NCBI RefSeq assembly: GCF_039535785.1
Contig: NZ_BAAAXV010000001.1
Location: forward strand, 2,046,001-2,110,000
DNA length: 64,000 bases
Direction of reading: 5' to 3'
DNA from: Nonomuraea helvata
GTDB taxonomy: Bacteria > Actinomycetota > Actinomycetes > Streptosporangiales > Streptosporangiaceae
Each line of letters starts with the position of its first letter. Within the stretch, counting starts at the first letter, position 1. The position numbers and the translations under genes were made by a program. Below, in pieces: positions 8,545 through 16,880 of this stretch. The notes under the pieces were generated by a model that saw only the letters and a program-made list of their open reading frames with translations, was not told the origin of the DNA and ran no database searches.

Positions 8545-8748
8545 ATGTCCCACGACCACGACACGGTCCCGGCCCTGAGTGAGGTGCCCTGGCCCGATCA
8601 GCCACCCCACGACCTGGAGGTGCTGCCCCTGTGCTGCGTCGAGTGCAGCAATGACACCTTCATCGAGATCACCATCACCACCGACCGAGGCCGCGAAAGC
8701 GCCCTGGAATGCACCTGGTGCCGGGAGGTGTACGTCAATGACCGCTGA
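8545..8748 (+). CDS. Small zinc-ribbon protein
   Basis: A 67-residue acidic protein with two cysteine pairs (LCCVECSN and ECTWCREV), the pattern of a small zinc ribbon. It lies 13 bp after the ATPase gene and overlaps the next gene by 11 bp, so it is part of the transfer operon. No function can be assigned. A structural or DNA-contact role is possible. Confidence 0.6.
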   Translation: MSHDHDTVPALSEVPWPDQPPHDLEVLPLCCVECSNDTFIEITITTDRGRESALECTWCREVYVNDR

Positions 8749-8944
8749 CACCATCGCCGCGATCACCTGGCTGGAAAGCCCTCAGATCATCGGCCACACC
8801 CGCTGGTACGACGAACTCAGCCGCCCCTACACCTGGCGACTGCCCATGTTCTGGCTCAAGAACGACATCGACCCGGGCGAGGAACTGACCGCGATGACCG
8901 TCCCGGCCTCCGCTTACGACGACCCCCACTGGAGGCCGCTGTGA
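8738..8944 (+). CDS. Small conserved hypothetical protein
   Basis: A 68-residue protein rich in Trp and Pro (for example RPYTWRLPMFWLKNDIDPGE). ATG 8738 overlaps the preceding stop by 11 bp and the stop overlaps the next GTG, indicating translational coupling. Not recognised. It travels in the AICE operon. Confidence 0.55.
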   Translation: MTADTIAAITWLESPQIIGHTRWYDELSRPYTWRLPMFWLKNDIDPGEELTAMTVPASAYDDPHWRPL

Positions 8945-9309
8945 TCTACAAGGCCTACCACCCCAACGGCAGCCCCGACCTCCGCAACTGGATGGTCCAG
9001 TGCGACAACGGCTGCCCCAACATGATCCCCATCCTGAACGCGACCCCGTCCGGCTGGTTCATCGGCAGACGCGAGAACTCCCGCTGTTACTGCCCGGCCT
9101 GCACCGAGATGCTCGCCATGTGCCTGATCTCCTGGGGCCTGGTCTGCCCGGTCTGCGGCTCCCCGCAGCTCACCCTCGGCACCGACAGCGATGGCACCGC
9201 CGAATTCGTCCTGTGCGACGGAGAGTGCCGCTCCACCTATCTGGCCACCGACGGCTGGCACTGCGCCTGCTGCGGCGATCCCATCACCCTGCCTGACGGC
9301 AACGACTGA
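8941..9309 (+). CDS. Multi-zinc-ribbon protein
   Basis: A 122-residue cysteine-rich protein with cysteine pairs at CDNGC, CYCPAC, CPVCG, CDGEC and CACCG, enough for two or three zinc ribbons. The GTG start at 8941 overlaps the upstream TGA (GTGA). It is part of the same operon. Probably a zinc-stabilised accessory protein. No enzyme motif is visible. Confidence 0.6.
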   Translation: MIYKAYHPNGSPDLRNWMVQCDNGCPNMIPILNATPSGWFIGRRENSRCYCPACTEMLAMCLISWGLVCPVCGSPQLTLGTDSDGTAEFVLCDGECRSTYLATDGWHCACCGDPITLPDGND

Positions 9310-9402
9310 AAACACGAGCGAGGGCCGGACCAATCCGCCAAGATCTCCGGCCCCCGTCTCTCAAGCCCACTCCCAGCGACCAAGCAAAGGAGCAGAACCG
9401 TC

Positions 9403-9762
9403 ATGCACTCTATCTCCGCGTCGGCTGCCCGGATACCGCAGCTCGATCGGCTCAACGCCACGCCTGGTACCCGTGTCGTCTTCTACGACCCCACCGGCAG
9501 CGAGTATGGCCTGCCCACCTACCCGTGGAAGTGGGCTCCCAAGCACCTGAAGACCCGACGCCAACTCGCCGCCCTCGGTCTACGCCCCGGCGGACAAGCC
9601 CCTGTCGCCCAGATCCTGTGGCGCAAAGGCGGACGCGTCGCCTACCTCTACGACATCGCCCGCGCACTGCCCAAGCGCAAGCCCACCGGCAAGCAGCTCG
9701 ACGCCCTCGGTAAAGCCCTGCGCGCTCGCCGCGCCCGTCGAAGCGAGCGGAGCGCATCATGA
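9403..9762 (+). CDS. RRQRL-motif-like AICE protein, short form
   Basis: A 119-residue protein matching the actinomycete plasmid family known for an RRQRL motif. It has the segment LPTYPWKWAPKHLKTRRQLA and then LRPGGQAPVAQILWRKG. As I know the family, its members end in a zinc-binding CxxC domain. This one ends in an Arg-rich tail with no cysteines, so it is a shortened variant. It overlaps the next gene by 4 bp. Role unknown. Confidence 0.65.
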   Translation: MHSISASAARIPQLDRLNATPGTRVVFYDPTGSEYGLPTYPWKWAPKHLKTRRQLAALGLRPGGQAPVAQILWRKGGRVAYLYDIARALPKRKPTGKQLDALGKALRARRARRSERSAS

Positions 9763-10016
9763 GCCGTTCGATCGAAAACCCTGACTACGCCGCCTTCCTC
9801 AGGCGGATCATCCGCGCCTACAGCAAGCGCATCGCCGACGGCGACATCGAAGCCCTCGCCGACTTGGCTGGCGTCGTCGCCGAACTCGACCACGCCATCG
9901 CCCAGGCCGTCATTCAGCTGCGTGTCCAGCACGGCTACTCCTGGGCCGACATCGCCCGCCCTCTCGGCATCACTCGCCAGGCCGCGCAACAGCGCTGGGG
10001 CGGTGAGAGTTCATGA
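9759..10016 (+). CDS. Small HTH protein
   Basis: An 85-residue all-helical protein. The C-terminal half (SWADIARPLGITRQAAQQRW) reads as a helix-turn-helix of the sigma-70 region 4 type. ATGA overlaps link it both to the gene before and to the GIY-YIG gene after. Probably a DNA-binding accessory or regulator of the element. Confidence 0.65.
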   Translation: MSRSIENPDYAAFLRRIIRAYSKRIADGDIEALADLAGVVAELDHAIAQAVIQLRVQHGYSWADIARPLGITRQAAQQRWGGESS

Positions 10017-10504
10017 GCGCCAGCGGAACCGTCTACCTGCTGCACTTTGACCGGCCCTACAAGCATGCCCGCCACTACATCGGCTGGACGCCCGGTGACC
10101 TGAATCGGCGACTTCGCCAGCATCGCAACGGCACTGGCGCCCGCTTGCTGCAAGTCATCACTGCCGCAGGCATCGACTTCGTCGTCGCCCGCGTCTGGAA
10201 CGGCGGCCGCAACCTCGAACGCTCCTTGAAGAACCGGGGCGGAGCCTCACGCTCCTGCCCGTTATGCGGAGTCATCCCGCGCGTCACCGGCTGGGAGCCG
10301 GTAGACCACGACCACCCGGCACCGGCAGAGACCACCACGCCCGACGCGATCACCCTCGTGGACGCCACCTGCGCATGCAACCGGATCACCACCGTCGTCG
10401 CAGCCCTGCTCGCCACAGCCTCCTTCACCTGCGGCGACTGCCACCAACCCGTCGTCCCACTCACTCGCGACGTACAGGGAGAACACCATGCCCTCACCGT
10501 CTAA
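10013..10504 (+). CDS. GIY-YIG-family nuclease domain protein
   Basis: A 163-residue protein whose N-terminus carries a GIY-YIG-like core: VYLLHF, then HYIGWT near residue 23, the conserved Arg in LNRRLRQHRNG, and a late NLERSLKNR. The C-terminal half has three cysteine pairs (CPLCG, CAC, CGDC) that could bind zinc. The first motif is degenerate (YLL for GIY). GIY-YIG proteins cut or nick DNA. In this operon a processing or maintenance role is inferred. Confidence 0.7.
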   Translation: MSASGTVYLLHFDRPYKHARHYIGWTPGDLNRRLRQHRNGTGARLLQVITAAGIDFVVARVWNGGRNLERSLKNRGGASRSCPLCGVIPRVTGWEPVDHDHPAPAETTTPDAITLVDATCACNRITTVVAALLATASFTCGDCHQPVVPLTRDVQGEHHALTV

Positions 10505-11084
10505 CCACGCCGAACGCATCGAATCCGGCGTCCAGCTCCTCATCCTGCTCCTGGTCGGCCTCATGGCCGGAGCAGCCTCCTTCACCCACGTCCACGATTG
10601 GACCATGGCCAACAGCCCCGAAGGAACCGGCGAATGGTTCGGCTGGGCCAACGCCGTCATCTCCGAACTCACCCCCACCGCCTCCGGCCTGGAAGTCCGA
10701 CGCCGCAAGCGCAACGGCCAACCCATCGCCTACCCAATGATCGTGCTCATCGCATCGGCCATCCTGTCCGTCGCGGCACAGATTGCCGTCGCCAAACCCC
10801 ACCCCACCGGCTGGTTGATCGCCGCCATCCCCGCACTGGCCTTCCTCGCCCTCACCAAGCTGGTGCTCTCACGCACCACCACAACCGAATCGGCGACACC
10901 CCAAGAGGCCACGGAACTCGAACTTGTCCTGGAATCCACGCCCGAACCTGCGGTAACGCCCCTCGGCCACGAGCGCCAGGACCACGCGCCCACTGACCAC
11001 CGCACCCTCCAGGAGCAGCCCCCGGCCCTGCCAGCTCTGCCGGTCCTCCAACTACCCACTCCCGCCCTGGAAGGACAGCACTAA
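10488..11084 (+). CDS. DUF2637/Spd-like membrane protein
   Basis: A 198-residue protein with helices at about residues 14-33, 82-100 and 106-124, followed by a Glu/Pro-rich cytoplasmic tail. The first helices with SFTHVHDW resemble the DUF2637 (SpdB-related) family of actinomycete plasmids, which helps spread transferred DNA through the mycelium. It overlaps the GIY-YIG gene by 17 bp and stops 3 bp before the replication gene. Confidence 0.65.
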   Translation: MPSPSNHAERIESGVQLLILLLVGLMAGAASFTHVHDWTMANSPEGTGEWFGWANAVISELTPTASGLEVRRRKRNGQPIAYPMIVLIASAILSVAAQIAVAKPHPTGWLIAAIPALAFLALTKLVLSRTTTTESATPQEATELELVLESTPEPAVTPLGHERQDHAPTDHRTLQEQPPALPALPVLQLPTPALEGQH

Positions 11085-11087
11085 CCC

Positions 11088-12716
11088 ATGCCCACCCAGC
11101 TCGACACCGCTTCGGCGCTGGCTCTCACCCCCGGGACCACTTCTCCGGCCCCGGGCGTGGGGGCGAACACCGAAAGCCGTCTGTCCAGCCCCTTCGCCCG
11201 CGAACCCAGCCAGCAGATCCGCACCGCTCTGCAACGCGCCGCACGACCCGGCTACTCCGCCTGGCTCCGCCACGTCGAATCAGCCGCCGCCTGCACGCAC
11301 CCGGTCCGCCTGCACGGCCACCTAGCCACCGTCGACGCGAGCACTGGCGAGATCCTCACCCACCGGCACACCTCGACCCTGCCGGACGGCGTCATCTACA
11401 AAGCCTGTGGCAACCGACGCCACACCGTCTGCCCCGCCTGCGCCACCACCTACCAACACGACGCCTACCACCTGGTCCGCGCCGGACTCGTCGGCGGCAA
11501 AACCATCCCCGACAGCGTCCGCACCCATCCGGCCGTCTTCGCCACCCTCACCGCCCCCTCCTTCGGCCTCGTCCACACCCGCGACGTACGCCACTGCGCC
11601 TGCCGCGACAAGACCCGCTGCACCTGCCGACCTGCCCCCTGCCACGCCCGACGCAACGCCCCGACCTGCCCCCACGGAACCCCGTTGGCCTGCTGGCAGC
11701 GCCATGCAGCTGGTGACGAACAGCTCGGCCGGCCCCTGTGCGCCGACTGCTACGACCACGCCCACCATGTCGTCTGGAACCACCACGCCGGAGAACTCTG
11801 GCGCCGCACCAAACAACACGCCGAACGCCACCTCAACCAGCTCGCCCGGCAACGCGGCCTGCCCAAAATCCGACTCTCCCACGGCAAAGCCGCCGAATAC
11901 CAAGCACGCGGCGCAGTCCACTTCCACATCCTGCTCCGCCTGGACGGCATCGACCCCAACAACCCCGACGCCATCATTGCGCCTCCCGAGGACATCTCCG
12001 CTGACGATGTGATCGCCGCCGTCACCCTGGCCACCACCACCATCGCCTACACCACCGACCCCCACCCCACCCGCCCCGACGGCTGGCCCATCGCCTGGGG
12101 CGACCAACACGAGATCCGACCCATCACCCTGTCGGCCTCCGGAGACGCCCTCGACGACCAGGCCGTCGCCGCCTACCTCGCCAAGTACTCCACCAAAGGC
12201 ACCGAAGCCACCGGTCACACCTCCCGGCGACTCACCCCCGACACCATCGATCTGTACGCCAACCCCCGCGGCACCCACCCCGAACGGCTCATCGCCGCCG
12301 CCTGGACCCTCGGCCAAACACCCGAATGGGCCGGACTTCGCAGGTGGGCCCATATGCTCGGCTTCGGCGGACACTTCCTCACCAAAGCCCGCCGCTACTC
12401 GATCACCTTCGGCTCCATCCGGCAAGAACGAGCCGCCTACAAACGCGCACAAGCCCTCAACGACGGCCACCCAAGGCCAGAGGGACACCCCGAAACAGCG
12501 CCATTCCAGCGTCAAGCAGACCTTGACACCAAAACCGAGGAAACCACCCTCGTCATCGGATTCCTCGCCTACGCAGGCACCGGCTGGCACACCACCGGTG
12601 ACCGACTCCTCGCCAACACGGCAGCGGCACAAGCCCGCGAACGCACCCGAGCAGGACTCGAAGAACTCGCCCACGACGCCTGGGAACAGAGCTCGTCCAT
12701 ACCGCTCGCAGCCTGA
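11088..12716 (+). CDS. HUH replication initiator (RepSA-like)
   Basis: A 542-residue initiator. A cysteine/histidine-rich N-terminal third (CPACATTYQHD, then several CxxC pairs) precedes the metal-binding HUH motif VHFHIL (His278, His280) and the catalytic-tyrosine segment AYLAKYSTKGTE (Tyr363, Tyr367). This is the organisation of pSAM2-type rolling-circle Rep proteins, which nick the element's origin after excision. It follows the Spd-like gene by 3 bp and precedes xis. Confidence 0.88.
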   Translation: MPTQLDTASALALTPGTTSPAPGVGANTESRLSSPFAREPSQQIRTALQRAARPGYSAWLRHVESAAACTHPVRLHGHLATVDASTGEILTHRHTSTLPDGVIYKACGNRRHTVCPACATTYQHDAYHLVRAGLVGGKTIPDSVRTHPAVFATLTAPSFGLVHTRDVRHCACRDKTRCTCRPAPCHARRNAPTCPHGTPLACWQRHAAGDEQLGRPLCADCYDHAHHVVWNHHAGELWRRTKQHAERHLNQLARQRGLPKIRLSHGKAAEYQARGAVHFHILLRLDGIDPNNPDAIIAPPEDISADDVIAAVTLATTTIAYTTDPHPTRPDGWPIAWGDQHEIRPITLSASGDALDDQAVAAYLAKYSTKGTEATGHTSRRLTPDTIDLYANPRGTHPERLIAAAWTLGQTPEWAGLRRWAHMLGFGGHFLTKARRYSITFGSIRQERAAYKRAQALNDGHPRPEGHPETAPFQRQADLDTKTEETTLVIGFLAYAGTGWHTTGDRLLANTAAAQARERTRAGLEELAHDAWEQSSSIPLAA

Positions 12717-12747
12717 TCAACCCTCAGAACGCGAACGGAGTTCACGC

Positions 12748-12963
12748 ATGACAAGCCCCCGTACGTCCCCTAGCGAGCCAGCGGTCGTGCCGCTGCTCTA
12801 CAAACCCGAGGAGGCCGCAGTCCAGCTTCGGATCAGCCGTACGAAGGTCTACGCCCTGCTCCGCACCGGTCAGATCCGATCGGTGAAGATCGACGGGTCC
12901 CGCCGCATCCCGGTGGCCGCCCTCGTCGAGTACATCGAGAGTCTTGAGAGGAGGGCAGCGTGA
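12748..12963 (+). CDS. xis: Excisionase (MerR-type HTH)
   Basis: A 71-residue protein with a winged helix-turn-helix: YKPEEAAVQLRISRTKVYAL, then GSRRIPVAALVEYIE. It is the usual AICE excisionase position and size, and its stop overlaps the integrase start by 4 bp. It should bind the att arms and bias integrase toward excision. Confidence 0.85.
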   Translation: MTSPRTSPSEPAVVPLLYKPEEAAVQLRISRTKVYALLRTGQIRSVKIDGSRRIPVAALVEYIESLERRAA

Positions 12964-14150
12964 GCGACTTTTCGATCTACTTCGACGCGAGCAAGAACGC
13001 GTGGATCGCTGCGGTCTCACTCGGCTTCGACGGTGCCGGCCACCGTGTCCGGCGCAAGGTGTCGGTCGTACTACCTCGCAAGTGGCAAGATCGCCCGGCC
13101 GACGAGCAACGCGAGCAGGCGGCCAAACTGCTCGCCCCCAAGGTCAAGAAGCTCCTGGAAGAGGCCGAGAAGGGCATCAAGACGCAGGCCAACTACCGGG
13201 TGAGTGACGCCGTCGAGGACTTCCTCATTCACGGTCTCAAGGGCCGCAGCATCGGCACCATCACCCACGCCCGGTCGACGGCCGAGAACCAGATCAAACC
13301 GAAGATCGGCAACTACCGGCTCAAGGACCTGCGAGCCGAACACGTCGATCTATGGCTCGACGAACTGGCCGAAAGCCTCGCCACAAAAACGATCGTTCAG
13401 ATACACGGGTTGCTGACGCGCGCGATCCGCATGGCCGAGAAGCGCGAACTCGTCGGCCGCAACGTCTCGGCCCTGTGCGAGACACCATCCGGACAAGAGG
13501 GACGGCCGAGCAGGTCGCTGACGCTGGAGCAGGCCGTGGCCGTTCTGAGAGCCTGCGAGGGCGAGAAATTCGGCGCGTACGTCATCACGTCGCTTCTGAC
13601 CGGTATCCGGCCTGAAGAGGCCCGCAAGCTGCTCTGGAGCGCAGTCGACCTGAACGGCCGGCCGAACGCCGAACCGCCTGTCCCACCGTCCATCTCGGTG
13701 CTTCGCGCCGATCGGGTGGGCGGTGATACCAAGACCAAGAAGTCACGACGAGCACTCGCCCTGCCCGCTCTCGTGGTCGACGAACTCAAGCGGCACCGGA
13801 CCCGTCAGAACGCGCAACGCCTGGCCGTTGGTGAGGCGTGGCGGGACCATGATCTCGTCTTCACTCGCGAGGACGGAACTATGCTTGATCCCATGCGTGT
13901 GTTGCGCGGCCTGCGCGTCATCACAAAGAAGGCAGGCATTGGCAATCGCTGGAAGGTGCGGGAGCTCCGGCACTCGTTCGTGTCGATCCTGAGTGACGGG
14001 GATGTCTCCGTGGAACGTATCGCTGATCTCGTCGGGCACTCGACACCCACCACCACGCAAACCGTCTACCGGCACCAGATCAGGCCGGTCATCGTTCATG
14101 GCGCCGAGACCATGGACGCCGTCTTCGGCAATGGAGATCAAACCGGCTAG
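12960..14150 (+). CDS. int: Tyrosine site-specific integrase
   Basis: A 396-residue tyrosine recombinase. The SAM-like N-terminal domain spans about residues 60-160. The catalytic domain has Arg217 (TGIRPEEARKL), the box-II segment RELRHSF near residue 334 (Arg replaces the usual His of HxxR), LVGHS, and the nucleophile Tyr370 (TVYRHQ). It integrates and excises the element at the tRNA-Asn 3' end 90 bp away. GTG 12960 overlaps the xis stop. Confidence 0.93.
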   Translation: MSDFSIYFDASKNAWIAAVSLGFDGAGHRVRRKVSVVLPRKWQDRPADEQREQAAKLLAPKVKKLLEEAEKGIKTQANYRVSDAVEDFLIHGLKGRSIGTITHARSTAENQIKPKIGNYRLKDLRAEHVDLWLDELAESLATKTIVQIHGLLTRAIRMAEKRELVGRNVSALCETPSGQEGRPSRSLTLEQAVAVLRACEGEKFGAYVITSLLTGIRPEEARKLLWSAVDLNGRPNAEPPVPPSISVLRADRVGGDTKTKKSRRALALPALVVDELKRHRTRQNAQRLAVGEAWRDHDLVFTREDGTMLDPMRVLRGLRVITKKAGIGNRWKVRELRHSFVSILSDGDVSVERIADLVGHSTPTTTQTVYRHQIRPVIVHGAETMDAVFGNGDQTG

Positions 14151-14170
14151 TGGCTCCCCGATTGGCTCCC
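14151..14170. repeat. Paired TGGCTCCC repeats, right end
   Basis: Two TGGCTCCC copies with a 4-bp spacer directly after the integrase stop, matching the pair at 1643-1662 in sequence and spacing. Candidate integrase or excisionase arm sites. Confidence 0.5.
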
Positions 14171-14178
14171 GGAACGAC

Positions 14179-14215
14179 TCAGGCCCCCTATCCTTGATCA
14201 AGGAAGGGGGCCTGA
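14179..14215. terminator. Hairpin between int and tRNA-Asn
   Basis: Inverted repeat with arms TCAGGCCCCC and GGGGGCCTGA and a palindromic TTGATCAA centre. It can end the integrase transcript (+) and the tRNA transcript (-). It resembles the hairpin at 1468-1507. Confidence 0.6.
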
Positions 14216-14236
14216 ACTGTGTGTCCTCAGCTCAAC

Positions 14237-14263
14237 CGAAGCTCCCGCGATAGGACTCGAACC
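14237..14263. repeat. attR core in tRNA-Asn
   Basis: Second copy of the 27-bp direct repeat, overlapping the T-arm and acceptor of the intact tRNA-Asn gene, which the element's own sequence restores. Confidence 0.9.
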
Positions 14264-14313
14264 TATAACCTGCCGGTTAACAGCCGGCTGCTCTGCCGTT
14301 GAGCTACGCGGGA
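14242..14313 (-). tRNA. tRNA-Asn (GTT)
   Basis: A 72-nt cloverleaf on the minus strand. The acceptor TCCCGCG pairs with CGCGGGA, the anticodon loop is CTGTTAA with anticodon GTT, and the T-loop is GGTTCGAGTCC. CCA is not encoded. The 3' end is the integration site of the element. A weak promoter (TAATCT at 14375-14370, TGCGAC about 18 bp upstream) can be proposed. Confidence 0.95.
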
Positions 14314-14439
14314 TCGTGCGTCTGCGCACTTCGCCGGGGCTGTTGGGCCCCTTCGCTGTGCGCAGGAATAGATTAGCGCACTCCTGGAGTGCGTGTCGCA
14401 TCGTAAGCGGGGTAGGGCCGGAGACAGCGGAGGTGCAAG

Positions 14440-14757
14440 ATGCGTTATCGGATGACATTCGCTGCTGGTATGGCGATCGGCTACGTGCTGGGCAGCCGGG
14501 CGGGTCGCGAACGGTACGAGCAGATCAAGCGGACGGCGCAGCGTGTCGCCGACAACCCGAGGGTCCAGGAGGTCGCCGGTGTGATGGGCGCCCAGGCGTC
14601 GAAGCTGGCGGGAATGGCCCGTTCCAGGGTGGGCGACACGCTGCAGAACCGCATTCCCTTCCTCAGTTCCGACCGGCACGATCCCGACACGGGCACGGGC
14701 TGGCCGGATGAGGACGTCGTGGACCGCAAGGCTCGCGAGAGCGGCATACCGTACTGA
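14440..14757 (+). CDS. YtxH-like membrane-anchored protein
   Basis: A 105-residue protein with a short N-terminal hydrophobic segment containing GYVLGSRAGRERYEQI, typical of YtxH-like actinobacterial proteins (a glycine-rich membrane anchor followed by a basic, helical tail). The C-terminus is polar. It is a single gene, converging on 14780-15256. The family is associated with envelope or stress roles, but nothing specific is known here. Confidence 0.7.
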   Translation: MRYRMTFAAGMAIGYVLGSRAGRERYEQIKRTAQRVADNPRVQEVAGVMGAQASKLAGMARSRVGDTLQNRIPFLSSDRHDPDTGTGWPDEDVVDRKARESGIPY

Positions 14758-14779
14758 TCATGCGCGCGGCATGGGCGGC

Positions 14780-15256
14780 TCAGACGCCCATGCTGCGCCG
14801 CAACCCCTCCAGGGCCTGCTCGGCCTGCGCACGCAGGCCGGGGTCCTCGGGGTCGAGGCCGTCGTCGAAGACGAAGGTCCAGCCGAGCACCTCGCCGCCG
14901 GGCCGGCGCCTGGCCACCAGCCGCACACCGCCCCTTCCGGGCAGCTTGACGTGCTTGTTGACCACGATCGTGGAGTTGACGCGCTCGCGCACGGTCTCGG
15001 GCACCAGCCGCGGCTCCGAGATCTGCTCGGCGTGCCACGCGCCGTCCATGGTGAGCACCCGCACCCCCTGCTCGTCCCACGACGCCTTGTCGATCTCCTC
15101 GTACGGCACCCGCGTCCCGTCCGTCAGGTAGAGGGCGAGGTTCGTGGCCACCACGTAGCCGGAGGTCGCGCCGGCGGCGTAGGTCAGCACCCGCTCCCCC
15201 GGCTCGGTCTCCAGGGACTTGCGCACATCGGCGGGCAGACGGCGGAAAAAGCTCAT
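14780..15256 (-). CDS. Conserved actinobacterial protein, PH-like
   Basis: A 158-residue soluble protein beginning MSFFRRLPADVRKSL, with alternating strands (RVLTYAAGATSGYVVATN, ALYLTDGTRVPYEEID) suggesting a small PH-like or beta-barrel fold and a C-terminal helix. Its start overlaps the preceding hydrolase gene by 4 bp, so the two are co-translated. Function unknown. I am unsure of the fold. Confidence 0.6.
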   Translation of the reverse strand: MSFFRRLPADVRKSLETEPGERVLTYAAGATSGYVVATNLALYLTDGTRVPYEEIDKASWDEQGVRVLTMDGAWHAEQISEPRLVPETVRERVNSTIVVNKHVKLPGRGGVRLVARRRPGGEVLGWTFVFDDGLDPEDPGLRAQAEQALEGLRRSMGV

Positions 15257-16527
15257 TCCACCACGGTATCGGCGAGCAGATCGAGGGTGAGCGCCGCACT
15301 CCACGAGAAGTCCCGGCACCCGCGCCCGCTGCCGTCGAAGGGGTCGAAGCACTCGCGGAAGCCGGCCTGCCGCACCAGGCGCAGCGTGCAGTTGGTGAGC
15401 TGCTGGCCGAGCTGGTCGAGCGAGTGCACGGCCGCGGCCCTGCGCAGCAGCCAGTTGGTGTTCACCCAGGAAGGCCCGCGCCAGTAGCGCGTACGGTCGA
15501 ACTGGGTGGCGCGGATCTCGCAGCTCGGCACCGGATAGCCGGTGGCCCCCATGAACCTGGCCGACTCCAGCACCTCCACGGCCGCGCGCAGGTGGTCGCT
15601 GGGCAGCCCCGGGTCCAGCAGCGGACCGAAGGCGCCCACCGTGCAGACCCGGATCAGCCGGTCGGTCCGCAGGTCGCGGGCGTAGAAGCAGCCGTCCCAG
15701 AGGCGGTCGAGCATGGCCTGCCTGATGCGGTCGGCCTGCTCGGCGTGGGGCGCCGGGTCGGCGCCCGCCAGGGGCGCCAGCTCGGCCAGGGCCTGGCAGG
15801 AGGCCAGCCAGATCCCGTTGAACATCGGGTCCTCGATCGCGAACGGGTGCTCGTCCCGCAGGTACTCGGCCCGGTATCCGGCGTCCCGGTAGCGCATGGC
15901 CAGCCAGACGTAGCGGTCGTGGTCGCTGTCCGGGTGGCGCTCGTCCAGCTCCACGTTGCGATAGCCGTACCTGATCGCGGGCAGCGCGGCCAGCGCGTCG
16001 TCCCAGGACGGGCTGTCGTCCATGCCCGACTCCCACGGGTGCACGATCGCGGCCAGGCCCGCGCCGCCGAGGTCGCGGGCCGAGGAGAGGTAGGCGTGCT
16101 GGGCGACCAGCGCCGGGAAGGCCCTCCTGACGAACGCGACGTCGCCGGTGTGCCGGTAGAGCCACCACAGGGCCAGCGCGTGCATCGGCGGCGAGGTGAG
16201 CCCCGAGGTCAGCACGTGTGGCGCGGCAGCATGCTCCTGCGAGCGCCACACGGAAGGACCAGGGAAGTACGCCTCTCGCGTGTGGAAGACGATGTGCGGC
16301 ACCATGCCGGTGGCCCACTGCCCGCGCAGCAGGCTGAGCAGCTCGTCGCGGGCCCGGTCGGGCCGGTGCCTGGCCAGGCCGATGACGACGAACGCGGAGT
16401 CCCAGCTCCATTGGTGCGGATAGAGACCTGGCGCGGGCACGGTGCCAGTGCCTGTCCAGTTCGCCTCGAGCACGGCCAGCGCCTCGCGCCCGAGCGCGGC
16501 ATCGTCGACCGCGGGCCGCGCCTCCAT
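15253..16527 (-). CDS. GH63-like glycoside hydrolase (glycosylglycerate-type)
   Basis: A 424-residue (alpha/alpha)6-barrel hydrolase. The conserved pieces are LYPHQWSWDSAF near the N-terminus, HPWESGMDDSPSWDD (catalytic acid region), and YWRGPSWVNTNWLL plus FDPFDGSG near the C-terminus. These are the signatures of the GH63 branch that includes glucosyl- and mannosylglycerate hydrolases. It should split a small alpha-glucoside or compatible solute in the cytoplasm, as there is no signal peptide. ATG 16527 matches the family start. The in-frame extension upstream (to 16629) is rejected because it runs into the next gene. Confidence 0.8.
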   Translation of the reverse strand: MEARPAVDDAALGREALAVLEANWTGTGTVPAPGLYPHQWSWDSAFVVIGLARHRPDRARDELLSLLRGQWATGMVPHIVFHTREAYFPGPSVWRSQEHAAAPHVLTSGLTSPPMHALALWWLYRHTGDVAFVRRAFPALVAQHAYLSSARDLGGAGLAAIVHPWESGMDDSPSWDDALAALPAIRYGYRNVELDERHPDSDHDRYVWLAMRYRDAGYRAEYLRDEHPFAIEDPMFNGIWLASCQALAELAPLAGADPAPHAEQADRIRQAMLDRLWDGCFYARDLRTDRLIRVCTVGAFGPLLDPGLPSDHLRAAVEVLESARFMGATGYPVPSCEIRATQFDRTRYWRGPSWVNTNWLLRRAAAVHSLDQLGQQLTNCTLRLVRQAGFRECFDPFDGSGRGCRDFSWSAALTLDLLADTVVE

Positions 16528-16559
16528 CACCCAACTATGCCCGCGGATGCCGCAGGAAG

Positions 16560-16718
16560 CTATGTCCTCTTGACCCACTTCGTGAGGAGCATGGCGCCCA
16601 GCGCCACGGCGCCGATGATGAGGCCCCACTTGAGCAACGTGAGGGCGAGGCCCACGAGGGGGCCGAGGAGCACGAGCGCGGCCACGATCGCCGCGGCGAA
16701 CAACAGAATTCGTCCCAT
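16560..16718 (-). CDS. Small membrane protein
   Basis: A 52-residue protein made of two hydrophobic segments (MGRILLFAAAIVAALVLLGP and then LTLLKWGLIIGAVALGAMLL) ending KWVKRT. It lies 32 bp upstream of the hydrolase on the same strand. Function unknown. Confidence 0.6.
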   Translation of the reverse strand: MGRILLFAAAIVAALVLLGPLVGLALTLLKWGLIIGAVALGAMLLTKWVKRT

Positions 16719-16880
16719 GTCCGCAACGGTAAGAGATCCTTTAAGCAGATTGCAGGCGAGACAGGGTTGAATCAGGGACAAGTCAGGGGTCTCCCCGACT
16801 CTTGGAACCAACCGGCCGAATCCCCCGTTTAGCCGGTAGGACCAAGGGGGCATCGGGGGCCCGCTTCACCGGGGAGCGTG

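Larger units (their letters stand above)
1522..14263. mobile_element. AICE-type integrative conjugative element
   Basis: The element lies between two perfect 27-bp copies of the 3' end of tRNA-Asn (1522-1548 and 14237-14263). It has the standard AICE order: small conserved genes, FtsK/SpoIIIE-type translocase, Spd-like membrane protein, HUH replication initiator, excisionase, tyrosine integrase, then the tRNA. The integrase sits next to the tRNA end, as in pSAM2-type elements. About 12.7 kb long and apparently intact for integration, replication and transfer. The left third is divergent cargo with lower G+C. No relaxase is seen, as expected for elements that transfer double-stranded DNA with an FtsK-like pump. 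Confidence 0.92.
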
